64,000 nucleotides of DNA from Planctomycetota bacterium (GTDB lineage: Bacteria; Planctomycetota; Planctomycetia; Gemmatales; Gemmataceae). The stretch covers positions 1 through 64,000 of the forward strand of contig JACOUH010000133.1 of the NCBI GenBank assembly GCA_016177925.1, written 5' to 3'. Numbering within the stretch: the first letter of the stretch is position 1; the number at the start of each line of letters is the position of its first letter. A program made the translations under genes and the position numbers. Of the stretch, positions 8,485 through 17,100 are shown in pieces. The notes beneath the pieces are model-generated. The model saw nothing but the letters and a program-made list of their open reading frames with translations. It did not search any database and was not told the DNA's origin.

Positions 8485-9198
8485 TCACGGCGAGCGCAGG
8501 TTGGCGAGGCGCACCTCCCACGGCGGGTGCGACGAGAAGTAGCCCACCAACTCGCCCGGCATTGCGAAAAGCTGCCGCAATTTGTCGAGGAATCGCGGCC
8601 CTGCGGCGGGATCGAAACCCGCGCGCCGGGCGATCTCGGTGCCGAGGCGGTCGGCCTCCAGTTCCTGGTCCTGCGAGTAGCCCTGCTGCAAGAGAACGCT
8701 CATTAGCCCGGCCATCGGCCCGCGCAGCAGGCGGAACGGGTTCAGCCTCCCGACGGCGGCGCCGATCAGCGAGCGCGCGACCATACGCTCCATGACGTGC
8801 CCTCTCAGGACGTGCGCCATCTCGTGGCCCAGGACGAAAGCGAGATCGTCGTGGCTACCCTGGCAGAGTCGCAGCAGCGCACGACTGACGAAGATGAACC
8901 CGCCTGGCAGGGCGAAGGCGTTGGGCTCCGGCACCAGCAGCGAGCGAAAAGCGAAGGGACGCTCCTTCTGGCCAACGGCGGCGGCGAGCAATCCGCCGAC
9001 CTCCGCGAGCCAGTGGGCGACATCTGGGTCGGGATCGGCCTCAACCTGTCCGAGAACATCCCGGGCGAGGTCACGGCCGACCGCCTCTTCGGCCCGGACC
9101 GCCTCGGCCTCAGTGCCGGTCAGCGACCGGAAGGCCCAGTTGGCCTTGCGCGACTGGTTGCCGAGGAACCGACCCAGCCTGTAGAAGAAACCGCCCAA
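8485..9198 (-). CDS. M48-family metalloprotease
   Basis: A 237-residue zinc metallopeptidase. The HExxH motif is HEMAH at about residues 125-129 and the third zinc ligand is in ELEADRLG (about 180), the standard M48 pair. NAFALPGGFIFVSRALL precedes the active helix, as in HtpX/BepA-like proteins. Only one or two weakly hydrophobic stretches are visible and there is no clear signal peptide. It is oriented against the YfhO pair and follows the HtrA gene on the same strand across a palindrome. A role in protein quality control is likely from the family; the substrate is unknown. Confidence 0.88.
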   Translation of the reverse strand: MGGFFYRLGRFLGNQSRKANWAFRSLTGTEAEAVRAEEAVGRDLARDVLGQVEADPDPDVAHWLAEVGGLLAAAVGQKERPFAFRSLLVPEPNAFALPGGFIFVSRALLRLCQGSHDDLAFVLGHEMAHVLRGHVMERMVARSLIGAAVGRLNPFRLLRGPMAGLMSVLLQQGYSQDQELEADRLGTEIARRAGFDPAAGPRFLDKLRQLFAMPGELVGYFSSHPPWEVRLANLRSP

Positions 9199-9234
9199 GC
9201 TTCGCCCCTCGTGCCTCGCTCCCCCGTAACTCTT

Positions 9235-9299
9235 GGCGAGCGGCGCGGCGTCAGCCCGCCGGTTTCGGCTGCACCGGCGGGCTTACGCCGCGCCGCTCA
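9235..9299. repeat. 65-bp palindrome, GGCGAGCGGCGCGGCGTCAG family
   Basis: Left arm GGCGAGCGGCGCGGCGTCAG plus CCCGCCGGT, spacer TTCGGCTGC, then the complementary arm. Single arms of the same family lie at 4-32 (first bases of the window) and 1781-1810 (inside the GH38-like gene). The right arm overlaps the stop codon of the HtrA gene. Confidence 0.88.
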
Positions 9300-10796
9300 C
9301 GGCAAGGGAAGCGTGACGCGCTTCGAGTTACCGCCCTCGAGCAACGTCAGCTCAACCTCGTCCTTAGCGCGGGCCATCTCCTGGAGATACTCGGCGGGAC
9401 TATGGACACGGCGGCCATTGACGTGCGTGATGATCCGGTCGGGCTGGAGGCGAGCCTTGTCAGCAGCACTGCCGGGCACGATCTCGCGAATCAGCACGCC
9501 GTCGGGAATGCCCTCGGGATGCTCGCCGCCCACGCGCTGGACGTACACGCTGGCATGGTCGACGCGCAGCCCGCCGCGGGCCGGGGGTCGCTGCGAGGCG
9601 ATGAACGGCAGCGGGAGGTAATACTTGCTCAGTGTCACCGACACTTTCTCGGTGCCGCCGTCGCGCACCCGCTCCACCTCGACCGTCGAGCCGGCCAGGT
9701 TCAGACCCAGCGCCAGGAAGACATCGTCGAAGTGGCGCACCTTCATGCCGCCAATCGACACGAGGGAGTCGCCGGGGCTCAGCCCGGCCCGCTCGGCGCC
9801 CGAGCGCTTGATTATTTGCGCGATGCGGGCTCCGTCGCGCTGCGCCGGCTCGAAGCGGGCGCCGAGGAAGCCGTACTCCACCTCCTCGCCGCGTTTGAGC
9901 ACGTCGATGATCCGCCGCAGCGAGGCGTTCATCGGGATCGCGAATCCGCCGGGCGTCTCCACGCCCGTGAGGGCCGCCTTCGCCGTCGTCAGTCCGATCA
10001 GTTCCCCCTCGAGGTTCATGAGCGCCCCGCCGCTGCAGCCGGGATTCAGCCGCGCGTCAGTCTGGATGAGTGTCCCGAACTGGTGCAGGGAGAGCTTGCT
10101 GCGGTCGCCCTCGCTGGTGTAGCCGGGGGAGCGCCGCCGCAGGTTGCCGATGATGCCCCACGACGCGGTCGGGCTGCCGTCGTGGAAGCCGGCGGCGAAC
10201 GGGTTGGCCAGCGAGAGGACGAACTGCCCCTTGCGGGCTCGGTCACCGTTTCCCAGCGTGATCGGCTGCAGGTTGGCCGGGCGGTCGATGAGACGCAGGA
10301 CCGCAAGGTCACTGCGCGTGTCGAGGGCGTGGATGTCGGCATAGCTGCCCGCCCCGCCCGGCAAGCGGACGAACACCTTGGTAGCGCCGCGGACGACATG
10401 GGCGTTGGTGAGGATCAGCCCACTCCGGTCCAGGACGACCCCGCTGCCGTACGATTCCGGCGTGTTGTCCGGGTCGGACAGGTCCAGCGACTTGAGCAGT
10501 TTCCAGCGTTCTTCGTCCTTGTGCCAGGGCCCAGGAGGGAAACGGGGACGGTCGAAGCCGCCTAGCTGGCCGGAAACCCCCTCGGCCATGGCCGGGCGCG
10601 GCCGGTGCTCGAAGCGGCAATACAGTTCGCTCCGCGACACGAGGATGCAGACGACGCTCGGCTCCGCCTTCTTGACGGCCGCCTCGACGGCTCGCTCGAG
10701 GGCCAAAAGCGGAGCCTTCTCCTCCCCACCTGCCGCTGGAAGAGGCCAGCAGGCGAGCAGGGCGACCAGAGGCGCAGCGCAGCACGTGGGGCACAT
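9297..10796 (-). CDS. HtrA/DegP-like trypsin-family serine protease with PDZ domains
   Basis: About 499 residues. The start at 10796 has a strong AAGGAGG seven bases upstream and yields a short Cys-rich signal-like segment (MCPTCCAAPLVALLACWPLP). Catalytic residues are His133 (TNAHVV), Asp163 (RSDLAVL) and Ser255; the serine motif reads GCSGGA instead of the usual GNSGGA. The protease domain ends near 300. A first PDZ domain follows (FLGARFEPAQRDGARIAQII...GLSPGDSLVSIGG) and a second near the C-terminus (IVPGSAADKARLQPDRIITHVNG). Likely a periplasmic quality-control protease. It sits on the same strand as the M48 gene. Confidence 0.9.
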   Translation of the reverse strand: MCPTCCAAPLVALLACWPLPAAGGEEKAPLLALERAVEAAVKKAEPSVVCILVSRSELYCRFEHRPRPAMAEGVSGQLGGFDRPRFPPGPWHKDEERWKLLKSLDLSDPDNTPESYGSGVVLDRSGLILTNAHVVRGATKVFVRLPGGAGSYADIHALDTRSDLAVLRLIDRPANLQPITLGNGDRARKGQFVLSLANPFAAGFHDGSPTASWGIIGNLRRRSPGYTSEGDRSKLSLHQFGTLIQTDARLNPGCSGGALMNLEGELIGLTTAKAALTGVETPGGFAIPMNASLRRIIDVLKRGEEVEYGFLGARFEPAQRDGARIAQIIKRSGAERAGLSPGDSLVSIGGMKVRHFDDVFLALGLNLAGSTVEVERVRDGGTEKVSVTLSKYYLPLPFIASQRPPARGGLRVDHASVYVQRVGGEHPEGIPDGVLIREIVPGSAADKARLQPDRIITHVNGRRVHSPAEYLQEMARAKDEVELTLLEGGNSKRVTLPLP

Positions 10797-11092
10797 CAGC
10801 CATCCCCTCCTTGGCGGTCGCAGGGCGCCGACGGACGGCCTCGACAACCGGACGGTCCAGCAGGGTTGCGAGTCGGATCGAAACGTTCAGACAAAGTATG
10901 GAGGCCCGGCCCCGGTCGAGTCCTCGGGACCGTCCCAGCAGTCTCGTTGTACCCTCTCCAGGGAGGGATTTCCAGTACCTATGAGAATTTCATGAGAAAA
11001 CGGAACAGGAGCAAGCCGGCGGAACGAACAACGGAGCCATCTCGAGGCGCGTCAGGTCGGCATGAAGGGCCCATCGCCCCTCTGGGCGTCGC

Positions 11093-11581
11093 TCACCCCA
11101 CCACGACGGTTTCCACCGCGCCGCCGGGCAGGTCGAGGAGGACGAACGTCTTCGGGTCGGCGCGGTGCAGGGCGCCGGGGTTGATGACACGGGTCGGCCC
11201 GGTGTGGTGCTCCTCCGCCTTGTGCGTGTGGCCGTAGAAAAGGAAGTCGAAATCGCCGCTCTCCTCGATCTCCATCATCAGTTTCTTGTCGTGGCCGTGT
11301 ACGAAGGCAATCTGGACGCCCTCCCGTTCGACGCGGCCGTAGGGCCGGTGCAGTTCGCCGCCGATGCCGTAGACCGCCTGCTGGATGCTGAGCGGCTCCA
11401 GGACGTCGCAGTTGCCGAGGACGAAGTGGGCGGTGAAGCCGTGGAACAGCCAGACCGTGTCGGCGTCTTCGATATCGCCACAGTGCAGGACGAAGTTGAC
11501 GTTCCGCTGTTGCAGCAGCGCGACCGCCTTCTCCACGGTGTGGTAGCGGCTGTGCGTGTCGCTCAGGATTGCGATCTTCAT
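11093..11581 (-). CDS. YfcE/MJ0936-type metallophosphoesterase
   Basis: A 162-residue calcineurin-like phosphoesterase from MKIAILSDTHSRYHTV. Metal-binding motifs in order are SDTHS, CGDIEDAD, GNCD, VHGHD and YGHTHKAEE, the full set for this superfamily, and the size is normal for the YfcE group of phosphodiesterases. The start was chosen at 11581 because the upstream extension is not conserved-looking and the ATG falls one base after the GH88 stop, showing a two-gene operon. The substrate cannot be told from sequence. Confidence 0.9.
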   Translation of the reverse strand: MKIAILSDTHSRYHTVEKAVALLQQRNVNFVLHCGDIEDADTVWLFHGFTAHFVLGNCDVLEPLSIQQAVYGIGGELHRPYGRVEREGVQIAFVHGHDKKLMMEIEESGDFDFLFYGHTHKAEEHHTGPTRVINPGALHRADPKTFVLLDLPGGAVETVVVG

Positions 11582-11582
11582 C

Positions 11583-12740
11583 TCACCACCCCGCCTCGGA
11601 CGTGCCGGCGATGGCCTTGACCAGCGCCTCGACAAAGAAGTGGTCGCCCCAGGCGACCGATTCGTCGACGCCCAATCCCTTGTGGAAATGATAGACGCCG
11701 TGCATCAGGATACCCTCCCACTCGGGGCGTTGCAGCGGCAGGAATGCGTCGGTGCAGAGAGTCTGCAGGATGGCCAGCGCGGCAGAGCGGTAGCGTTGCT
11801 GCTCGCCGGTGTCGGACACCGCCTCGGACAGGTCCCACAGTCCGCTCGCCGTGATCGCCGCGGCGGAGCTGTCCCACAGGTGAGGGGCTTCGGGTGGCAA
11901 GTCGAAGTCCCAGGGCGGCACGAAGCTGGCCGGGACGCGCCGCAGATAGCAGTCGGCGCAGCGGCGGGCAACGTCCAGGAACTCACCGGGGGTTACACAA
12001 GACCCCCCGCTCGCCAGGCGATGGGCCGTGGTGAAGCCGTAGAGCGCCCAGGCCAGGCCGCGCGACCAGGTGCTGTCTGCACGCCAGCCCTGCTGAGTGC
12101 TCTGCCGCAGGAACTGCCCCGTCTCGACGTCGAAGATCCCCTCGTGGGCCGTGCTGCCATCGCCGCGCACCAGGTGACGGGCGGTCATGCGGCAGTGCTC
12201 CCGCGCGATCCGGAACAGGTCCTGGTCGCCCGTCTCGCGAGCGGCCCAGAAGACGAGACCGACGTTCATCATGATGTCGATGAACAGCGAGTGCGGACCG
12301 AGGAACGAGCACAGATAGCCGCCCTGTTGCCTCCGCAAAGCAAGGGTACGACCCGCCTGGATGAGGACGTTGCGCAGCTGCGGCTCGGCTGTGAGGTGAT
12401 ACTCGCGCAGATACGTCGAGAAGAAGAGGAAGCCGAGGTCATGGACAGCGCGGTCGTGCTGGCGCGGCTCGAGGCGACGGCTGAGGCTGCGGGCAGGACC
12501 GAGCCATGTTTCGTCGCCCGTGGCGCGGTGCAGCAGCCAGAGAATACCGGGGAAGAACCCCTCGCACCAGTGTGTCCAGCGCTCGCCCTCATGGCCCCAC
12601 TTGCCGCCGACGGTGTACATCGGCAGGTAGTTGGGATACCGTTCGAGGACGAGCCGTGCCCGGCCCGCCGCAAGATCGAGGGCCCGGCGCAGTTCAGGGA
12701 GCAGCGACTCGCGGGTCGGCGACGTGTCGGACGGATTCAC
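11583..12740 (-). CDS. GH88-like unsaturated glucuronyl/rhamnogalacturonyl hydrolase family protein
   Basis: About 385 residues with an (alpha/alpha)6-barrel-like pattern: WTHWCEGFFPGILWLLHRAT, HDLGFLFFSTYLREYHLT, DIMMNVGLVFWAAR, WRADSTWSRGLAWALYGF, WDSSAAAITASGLWDL and GVDESVAWGDHFFVEAL, all typical of GH88/GH105 proteins that open unsaturated uronide ends. GTG at 12740 is preferred because GGGAGGAG lies five bases before it; an upstream TTG/ATG frame runs to 12794. Residues about 243-252 (LASGGSCVTPG) come from a degraded palindrome arm (11985-12015). Probably acts on uronic-acid-containing polysaccharide fragments. Confidence 0.85.
   Translation of the reverse strand: MNPSDTSPTRESLLPELRRALDLAAGRARLVLERYPNYLPMYTVGGKWGHEGERWTHWCEGFFPGILWLLHRATGDETWLGPARSLSRRLEPRQHDRAVHDLGFLFFSTYLREYHLTAEPQLRNVLIQAGRTLALRRQQGGYLCSFLGPHSLFIDIMMNVGLVFWAARETGDQDLFRIAREHCRMTARHLVRGDGSTAHEGIFDVETGQFLRQSTQQGWRADSTWSRGLAWALYGFTTAHRLASGGSCVTPGEFLDVARRCADCYLRRVPASFVPPWDFDLPPEAPHLWDSSAAAITASGLWDLSEAVSDTGEQQRYRSAALAILQTLCTDAFLPLQRPEWEGILMHGVYHFHKGLGVDESVAWGDHFFVEALVKAIAGTSEAGW
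11985..12015. repeat. Degraded palindrome arm inside the GH88-like gene
   Basis: The minus strand reads GGCGAGCGGGGGGTCTTGTG then TAACCCCCGGT, the GGCGAGCGGGGGGT arm of the family at 3504-3564, with a short mirrored end. It is read in frame as part of LASGGSCVTPG. Confidence 0.7.
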
Positions 12741-12954
12741 AAAGGCTCCTCCCGTTGTTCGGGCTCGAGTCATTGTTATACGCGAGGATGCCATCGAAAA
12801 TCGATGCGCAGGCCGACCGACACCTCCCTCAAGCGTAGCCCTGGCCGCCTCGAACGAGTTGCGGTATTCTCGTGGTCATGGAGGCCCCCCACCGACTGCC
12901 CCCGCGGAGGCGCCGCCATCGTGGGGTTGCCCGAGGGGGAAAGGAGTTAATCCT

Positions 12955-14442
12955 GTGCGCCATGTTGAGATGCCCCAGGGCCTGTGCCAGCTTGGCATTG
13001 CCCGCTGCGACGTCACTCCGCCGGTCGGCATCTACCACCGCCTGTGGGGGGCAGCGACCCACGAGCGGGCCGCCGGTGTCCACCGCCCGCTGACCGCGAC
13101 CGCGTTGGTTTTTCGCGCCCACGGCCTGCCGGCGAGCCCCGACACCGAGCAGGTGGTCATCGCCGTGGACCACTGCCTGCTGTGGGCACGGGAGATGGAC
13201 GCGCTGCTGGCCTCGGTCTGCCCGCGGACCGGGCTGGCGCGAGAGCAACTCTCCGTCGCCTTTTCGCACACGCACGCGGGGGGACTGATGGACACCGGCC
13301 GCGTTCATCTGCCCGGCGGCGACCTGATCCCGCCTTACCTGGAGCAGCTGGCCGGCGACATCGCCAGGATCATCCACACGGCCCGTCAGTCGGTGCAGCC
13401 GGCCACGCTCGCCTACACGGCCGGGCGCTGCACCGTCGCCGGCAACCGCGATTTCTGGGACGAGGTGACCGGCCAGTTCGTGTGCGGTTTCAACCCGGAG
13501 GGACCGGCCGACGACACGGTCCTGGTAGTGCGCGCCACCGACGGTGAGGGCAAGGTCCTCGCCACGGTCGTCAACTATGCCTGCCACCCGACCACGCTGG
13601 CCTGGGAAAACACGTTGATCAGTCCTGACTACCCGGGGGCAATGCGAGACGTGGTCGAGAGGTCGACGGGGGCGCCGTGCGCGTTCCTGCAAGGAGCATC
13701 GGGCGACCTCGGGCCGTGCGAGGGGTTCGTCGGCGACACGGCGGTGGCGGACCGCAACGGCCGGCAACTGGGTTACGCGGTCCTCGCCGCCCTGGAGAGC
13801 TTATCGCCGCCCCTGACGCGCTTCGAGTACCAGGGACCAGTCGTGTCCGGTGCGACGCTCGGGGCCTGGGCACACGTCCCACTCGATGAGCGGGGCCGGC
13901 AGAGCAAGGCTCGCTGGCGGCTGCGGCGCTGGGTAGTGGACCTGCCCTACCGGCCCGAGTTGCCGACGGTCGAGCAGACGCAGGCCGAACGTGCCCGCTG
14001 GCAGGAGGGTGAGCGAGCCGCGCTCGCGGCCGGCGATGCGGCACGGGCGCGCGACTGCCACGCCCAGGTCGAGCGTCAGGACCGCTGGTTGACCCGCCTG
14101 GCGACGTTGCCGCCAGGCAAGACGTTTCCGCTTCCGGTTGCCCTGTGGCAGGTCGGGGACGGGTTCTGGCTGGCGGTCGAAGGGGAGCACTACCAGGTCT
14201 TGCAGCGCCATCTGCGGGAGGAGTTGCCCGGCGTGCCCCTCGTGGTGGCGACGGTGGTCAACGGCTCGCGGCCGACGTACCTGCCGCCGCGGGAGGCCTA
14301 CGGCAAGGGCCTCTACCAGGAGTCGGTCGCGGTCCTGGCACCCGGCAGCCTGGAACAGTTGATCCAGGCCATCGGCGAGCAGTTGCACTCCTGGTCGGCC
14401 GAACAATTGCGTACCTCCCCTCATCCGTGTCGTCTACACTAA
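12955..14442 (+). CDS. Neutral/alkaline ceramidase-like protein
   Basis: About 495 residues. N-terminal ARCDVTPPVG, then FSHTHAGG, a long central domain with VVNYACHPTTLAWENTLISPDYPGAM and FLQGASGDLGPCEGF match the neutral/alkaline non-lysosomal ceramidase domain; in that family the conserved histidines bind zinc. It lacks the full C-terminal immunoglobulin-like domain of true ceramidases, as do many planctomycete paralogues, so the substrate may be something else. The long open frame starts at 12631, but the GTG at 12955 has AAGGAG eight bases upstream and begins just before the conserved region. It is divergent from the GH88/phosphoesterase operon. Confidence 0.85.
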   Translation: MRHVEMPQGLCQLGIARCDVTPPVGIYHRLWGAATHERAAGVHRPLTATALVFRAHGLPASPDTEQVVIAVDHCLLWAREMDALLASVCPRTGLAREQLSVAFSHTHAGGLMDTGRVHLPGGDLIPPYLEQLAGDIARIIHTARQSVQPATLAYTAGRCTVAGNRDFWDEVTGQFVCGFNPEGPADDTVLVVRATDGEGKVLATVVNYACHPTTLAWENTLISPDYPGAMRDVVERSTGAPCAFLQGASGDLGPCEGFVGDTAVADRNGRQLGYAVLAALESLSPPLTRFEYQGPVVSGATLGAWAHVPLDERGRQSKARWRLRRWVVDLPYRPELPTVEQTQAERARWQEGERAALAAGDAARARDCHAQVERQDRWLTRLATLPPGKTFPLPVALWQVGDGFWLAVEGEHYQVLQRHLREELPGVPLVVATVVNGSRPTYLPPREAYGKGLYQESVAVLAPGSLEQLIQAIGEQLHSWSAEQLRTSPHPCRLH

Positions 14443-14470
14443 CCCCGAACGATCAATCGGGAGAAACGCA

Positions 14471-14842
14471 ATGTCCGATGAACGGGAGGAGCAGCTGCGC
14501 GAAGTAGCGGCAAAGCTGGGCGTGGGTGCCTATCACCGACACGTTTTTCTCTGCACCGGCCCGAACTGCTGCACGCCCGAGGTGGGTACGGCGGCGTGGG
14601 AGGTGCTCAAGCGCGAGATCAAGGAGAAGGGCCTTGGCGCTGGCGAACACGCGTGCTATCGCACCAAGGTCGGCTGTTTGCGCATCTGCTGCCACGGCCC
14701 GACGATGGTCGTCTACCCCGAAGGGACCTGGTATCACGGCATGACCGCAGAGCGCATTCCGCTGTTCGTGCAGCAGCACCTCGTCGAGGGCAAGCCGGTC
14801 GAGGAGTGGGTCTTCGCAAGGAACCCGCTGCCTCTTCCATAG
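14471..14842 (+). CDS. Thioredoxin-like [2Fe-2S] ferredoxin
   Basis: A 123-residue protein with HVFLCTGPNCCTPEVG and CYRTKVGCLRICCHGPTMVVYP, the four-cysteine pattern of thioredoxin-fold [2Fe-2S] ferredoxins, and a VQQHLVEGKPVEEW tail typical of them. Preceded by CGGGAGAAACGCA, a good ribosome binding site. The partner enzyme is unknown; small electron carrier in the cytoplasm. Its stop is followed at once by a short palindrome (14842-14861) and then by the remains of an ABC ATPase. Confidence 0.9.
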   Translation: MSDEREEQLREVAAKLGVGAYHRHVFLCTGPNCCTPEVGTAAWEVLKREIKEKGLGAGEHACYRTKVGCLRICCHGPTMVVYPEGTWYHGMTAERIPLFVQQHLVEGKPVEEWVFARNPLPLP

Positions 14843-14861
14843 GGCAGGCGGCTCGCCTGCC
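14842..14861. repeat. Short palindrome GGGCAGGCGGCTCGCCTGCC
   Basis: Arms GGCAGGCG/CGCCTGCC around GCT. It marks the 5' end of the truncated ABC ATPase fragment. A related core (ACAGGCGGCTCGCCTGT) sits in the palindrome at 56508-56571. Confidence 0.65.
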
Positions 14862-14871
14862 ACTCGCAGCG

Positions 14872-15306
14872 GGCCTCGACCCGCAGAACCGTGCCGGGCT
14901 GTGGAAGCACCTGGAGCGGCTGAACAAGGAGGAAGGACCGACGATCTTCCTGACGACGCACTACATGGAGGAAGCGGACCGGCTGTGCGACCGGCTGGCG
15001 ATCATCGACCACGGCCGCCTCATCGCCGAGGGCAGCCCGGCGAGCCTGAAAGGCCAGCTCGGCGGCGACGTCATCGCCCTGAACTTCAAGGAAGCGAGCG
15101 AACCAGCCAACGCGGAAAAGGAGCGAGCCACCGTACTGCTGCGTGGTCTGCCGCTGGTCCGCGACGTGACGGCGACCGACGAGGGCGTCAACGTGATCGT
15201 CCAGGATGGCGGGGCGGCGGTCCCGGAACTGCTGCGCGTCCTGGGCGAGGCGGGGCTCGGCGTCGCGCGGCTGTCGCTGACGAGCCGAGCAGCACGTTCA
15301 CGATAG
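14872..15306 (+). pseudogene. Truncated ABC transporter ATPase (DrrA-like), lacking both ends
   Basis: The frame begins in the middle of an ATPase: GLDPQNRAGLWKHLERLNKE continues as PTIFLTTHYMEEADRLCDRL and AIIDHGRLIAEGSPASLKGQ, the D-loop and H-loop half of DrrA-type exporters. The Walker A, Q-loop and signature motif are missing; the 5' break is at the short palindrome next to the ferredoxin stop. At the 3' end the usual tail after VARLSLTSR is replaced by AARSR and a stop, where the inverted two-gene cassette begins. No ATPase could be made from this. The matching permease follows at 16210. Confidence 0.85.
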
Positions 15307-15541
15307 CCCCGAGGACCGGAGGGAGCAGCGCCCAGCGCCTCTTGCCTGCTTCTTCCAGTTCCCGTTTCACCTCCTTGATCTCTTCACGGACCGCGTCCAG
15401 CCCCGCGACGAGAACCGGGATTACGACTACTGCCTGTTCCAGTTGCGTGATGTTGCCACGTGCAGTGTTCACCCGCTCCTGGAGGACGGCAACCTCGATC
15501 GAGAGGTCACGGATAATCTCGTCGTGAGTGGGCTTCGCCAC
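15188..15541 (-). CDS. Small coiled-coil protein with a hydrophobic segment (cassette gene 2)
   Basis: Unrecognised. 117 residues from a GTG with GAGGAG just upstream. The first about 90 residues form a plausible protein: HDEIIRDLSIEVAVLQERVN is a heptad-like helix, followed by a hydrophobic stretch (LEQAVVVIPVLVAGLDAV), a charged helix (REEIKEVKRELEEAGKRR) and a second hydrophobic end (WALLPPVLGAIVNVLLGS). The last 25 residues (ARRRAPPRPGRAAVPGPPPR) are antisense to the broken ABC gene, so the natural stop was probably lost at the insertion junction. It starts two bases after the stop of its partner at 15544-15876; the two form an operon opposite to the ABC genes. Confidence 0.6.
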   Translation of the reverse strand: MAKPTHDEIIRDLSIEVAVLQERVNTARGNITQLEQAVVVIPVLVAGLDAVREEIKEVKRELEEAGKRRWALLPPVLGAIVNVLLGSSATAARRRAPPRPGRAAVPGPPPRHPGRSR

Positions 15542-15543
15542 GG

Positions 15544-15876
15544 TTACTCCTCTTCCGCCAGGTATTGCAGCAGCCTTTTGATCCGCTTCTTCGATTGCAG
15601 TTGCAGGAGGTCATCCCACAAGTCGCGGAAGCGACTGCGCATGTGGTTTGGCTGCCCCAGTTCGTCGGGGGTGAAGGTCGCCGAAACCGCTTCCGTACCG
15701 TCCGAGAGTGTCAGAGAGTAGATAGGGTGCCCTCGCTGGTCCTGACTCCAATCCCACTGTGCGGAAAATTTCCCGAGGTCGGGGTTCACTATCTTTTCCA
15801 GGATCTTCGTTGCCTGCTCGAGCAGGAGGTGGTCCTCGGCCCTCTGCCTGGTCTGATCGTTGTAGGTGACGTTCAC
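15544..15876 (-). CDS. Small hypothetical protein (cassette gene 1)
   Basis: Unrecognised. 110 residues from GTG at 15876, chosen because TGAGGAGG lies six bases upstream; the open frame extends to 15903. The chain (NVTYNDQTRQRAEDHLLLEQ, then WDWSQDQRGHPIYSLTLSDG, EAVSATFTPDELGQPNHMRS) is a normal-looking soluble alpha/beta protein with no motif I know. Its GC content seems lower than that of the neighbours. With the following gene it makes a two-gene unit inserted, in inverted orientation, between the ATPase remnant and permease of an ABC exporter. Confidence 0.65.
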   Translation of the reverse strand: MNVTYNDQTRQRAEDHLLLEQATKILEKIVNPDLGKFSAQWDWSQDQRGHPIYSLTLSDGTEAVSATFTPDELGQPNHMRSRFRDLWDDLLQLQSKKRIKRLLQYLAEEE

Positions 15877-16097
15877 AATAAACCTCCTCAAGGTCGATTG
15901 CACTCAAGAGAGAGTACAGAAAAAAAGATGTCCCGCGCCAGCGCTTCTTCGCGAGCCCGTGCCGCCTCATTATACCCTCCTGGCATCGCCAGGGTATCCG
16001 AAACCCGGCTTCGCCAAACCGAACAAACCTTGAAGAGACGGCGAACAGAAGCGCGAATACAAAAGGCCCAGTATTACGCCGGCACGGATGTTCGTCA

Positions 16098-16154
16098 CAC
16101 ACTAACCCGAAGCGCCAGCGAGGGCCGCCCTCGCTGGCGCTTCGGGTTAGTGTG
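16098..16154. repeat. 57-bp palindrome, CGCCAGCGAGG family
   Basis: CACACTAACCCGAAGCGCCA plus GCGAGGGC, mirrored. The same core (CTTAGCCCGACGCGCCAGCG) is found at 23518-23574 and 60923-60976. It lies between the inverted cassette and the ABC permease. Confidence 0.88.
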
Positions 16155-16209
16155 GATCTTTCATGCCGGGGTAATAGCGAGGCCAAATCAGCTCGGCAGG
16201 AGAGAGACG

Positions 16210-17067
16210 ATGAGCACACAGCCGTCCGTTGACGTGATTCCCCGCGGTACCGCCGCTTTTGCTGCCGAGACGTTTGTCCTGTTCCGGCGCTCGTTCAGGA
16301 AGCTGCTGCGACGGCCGATCGCCATCTACTTCTCGCTGATCCAGCCGGTGATCTGGCTGCTGTTGTTCGGGCAGATTTTCAACGGCGTCGCCAAGCTGCC
16401 GACAGCCGCCGAGTATTTCGGCGGCAAGAGCTACTTCCAGTTCTTCGTCCCTGCCGTGCTGCTGCAGACGCTGCTGTTCAGCGCCCCGCAATCGGGTATT
16501 GGCATCATCAGTGACATGCAGAGTGGCTTCCTGAACAAACTGCTGACGACGCCGGTTCACCGCATGGCGATCCTGCTGGGACGAATATTTGGCGATCTGG
16601 TGCGAATGATCTTGCAGGGATTGATCATCGTCGTGCTGGCATGGCTGTTCGGCCAGCTGCAGGAAGACCCCGTGCGCTACGAGTACGGCATCCCCGGCAT
16701 GCTGGGAGCGCTGGCCATTGCGCTCTTGTTCGGCCTGGGGTTGGCGGGGTTCAACGTCTACATCGCCCTGCGGACGAAGAACACGGAATCGACGTTCCTG
16801 ATCGCCAACTTCCTGGCGCTGCCGTTGCTGTTCAGCAGCTCAGCCCAGCTGCCGCTGCCGTTACTGCCGAGCTGGCTGCAGCGGGTGGCGATGTTCAACC
16901 CGGTGACGTATGCCATCGACTCGATGCGGCTGCTGCTGAATGGGCCGCAGGCGGTGCGCGGGACTGAGCCGGGCCTGTTGCTGCTCAAGACAGTGCTGAT
17001 CCTGGGAGCGATCGCGGCGGTCACACTGACACTGGCGGTGCGCAGCTTCCGAAAAAGTGTACGATAG
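16210..17067 (+). CDS. ABC-2-type exporter permease (DrrB-like)
   Basis: A 285-residue integral membrane protein with six hydrophobic helices and the ABC-2 pattern: LLRRPIAIYFSLIQPVIWLLLF, a periplasmic loop with YFGGKSYFQFFVPAVLLQ, GIISDMQSGFLNKLLTTPV and the C-terminal FNPVTYAIDSMRLLL. ATG at 16210 has GGAGAGA upstream. Normally co-transcribed with a DrrA ATPase; here the ATPase gene (14872-15306) is broken and 900 bases away, so the exporter is likely dead unless another ATPase serves it. Confidence 0.88.
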   Translation: MSTQPSVDVIPRGTAAFAAETFVLFRRSFRKLLRRPIAIYFSLIQPVIWLLLFGQIFNGVAKLPTAAEYFGGKSYFQFFVPAVLLQTLLFSAPQSGIGIISDMQSGFLNKLLTTPVHRMAILLGRIFGDLVRMILQGLIIVVLAWLFGQLQEDPVRYEYGIPGMLGALAIALLFGLGLAGFNVYIALRTKNTESTFLIANFLALPLLFSSSAQLPLPLLPSWLQRVAMFNPVTYAIDSMRLLLNGPQAVRGTEPGLLLLKTVLILGAIAAVTLTLAVRSFRKSVR

Positions 17068-17100
17068 CCCTCCGCATCAGAGGGTAAAGGGAGGTGACTC

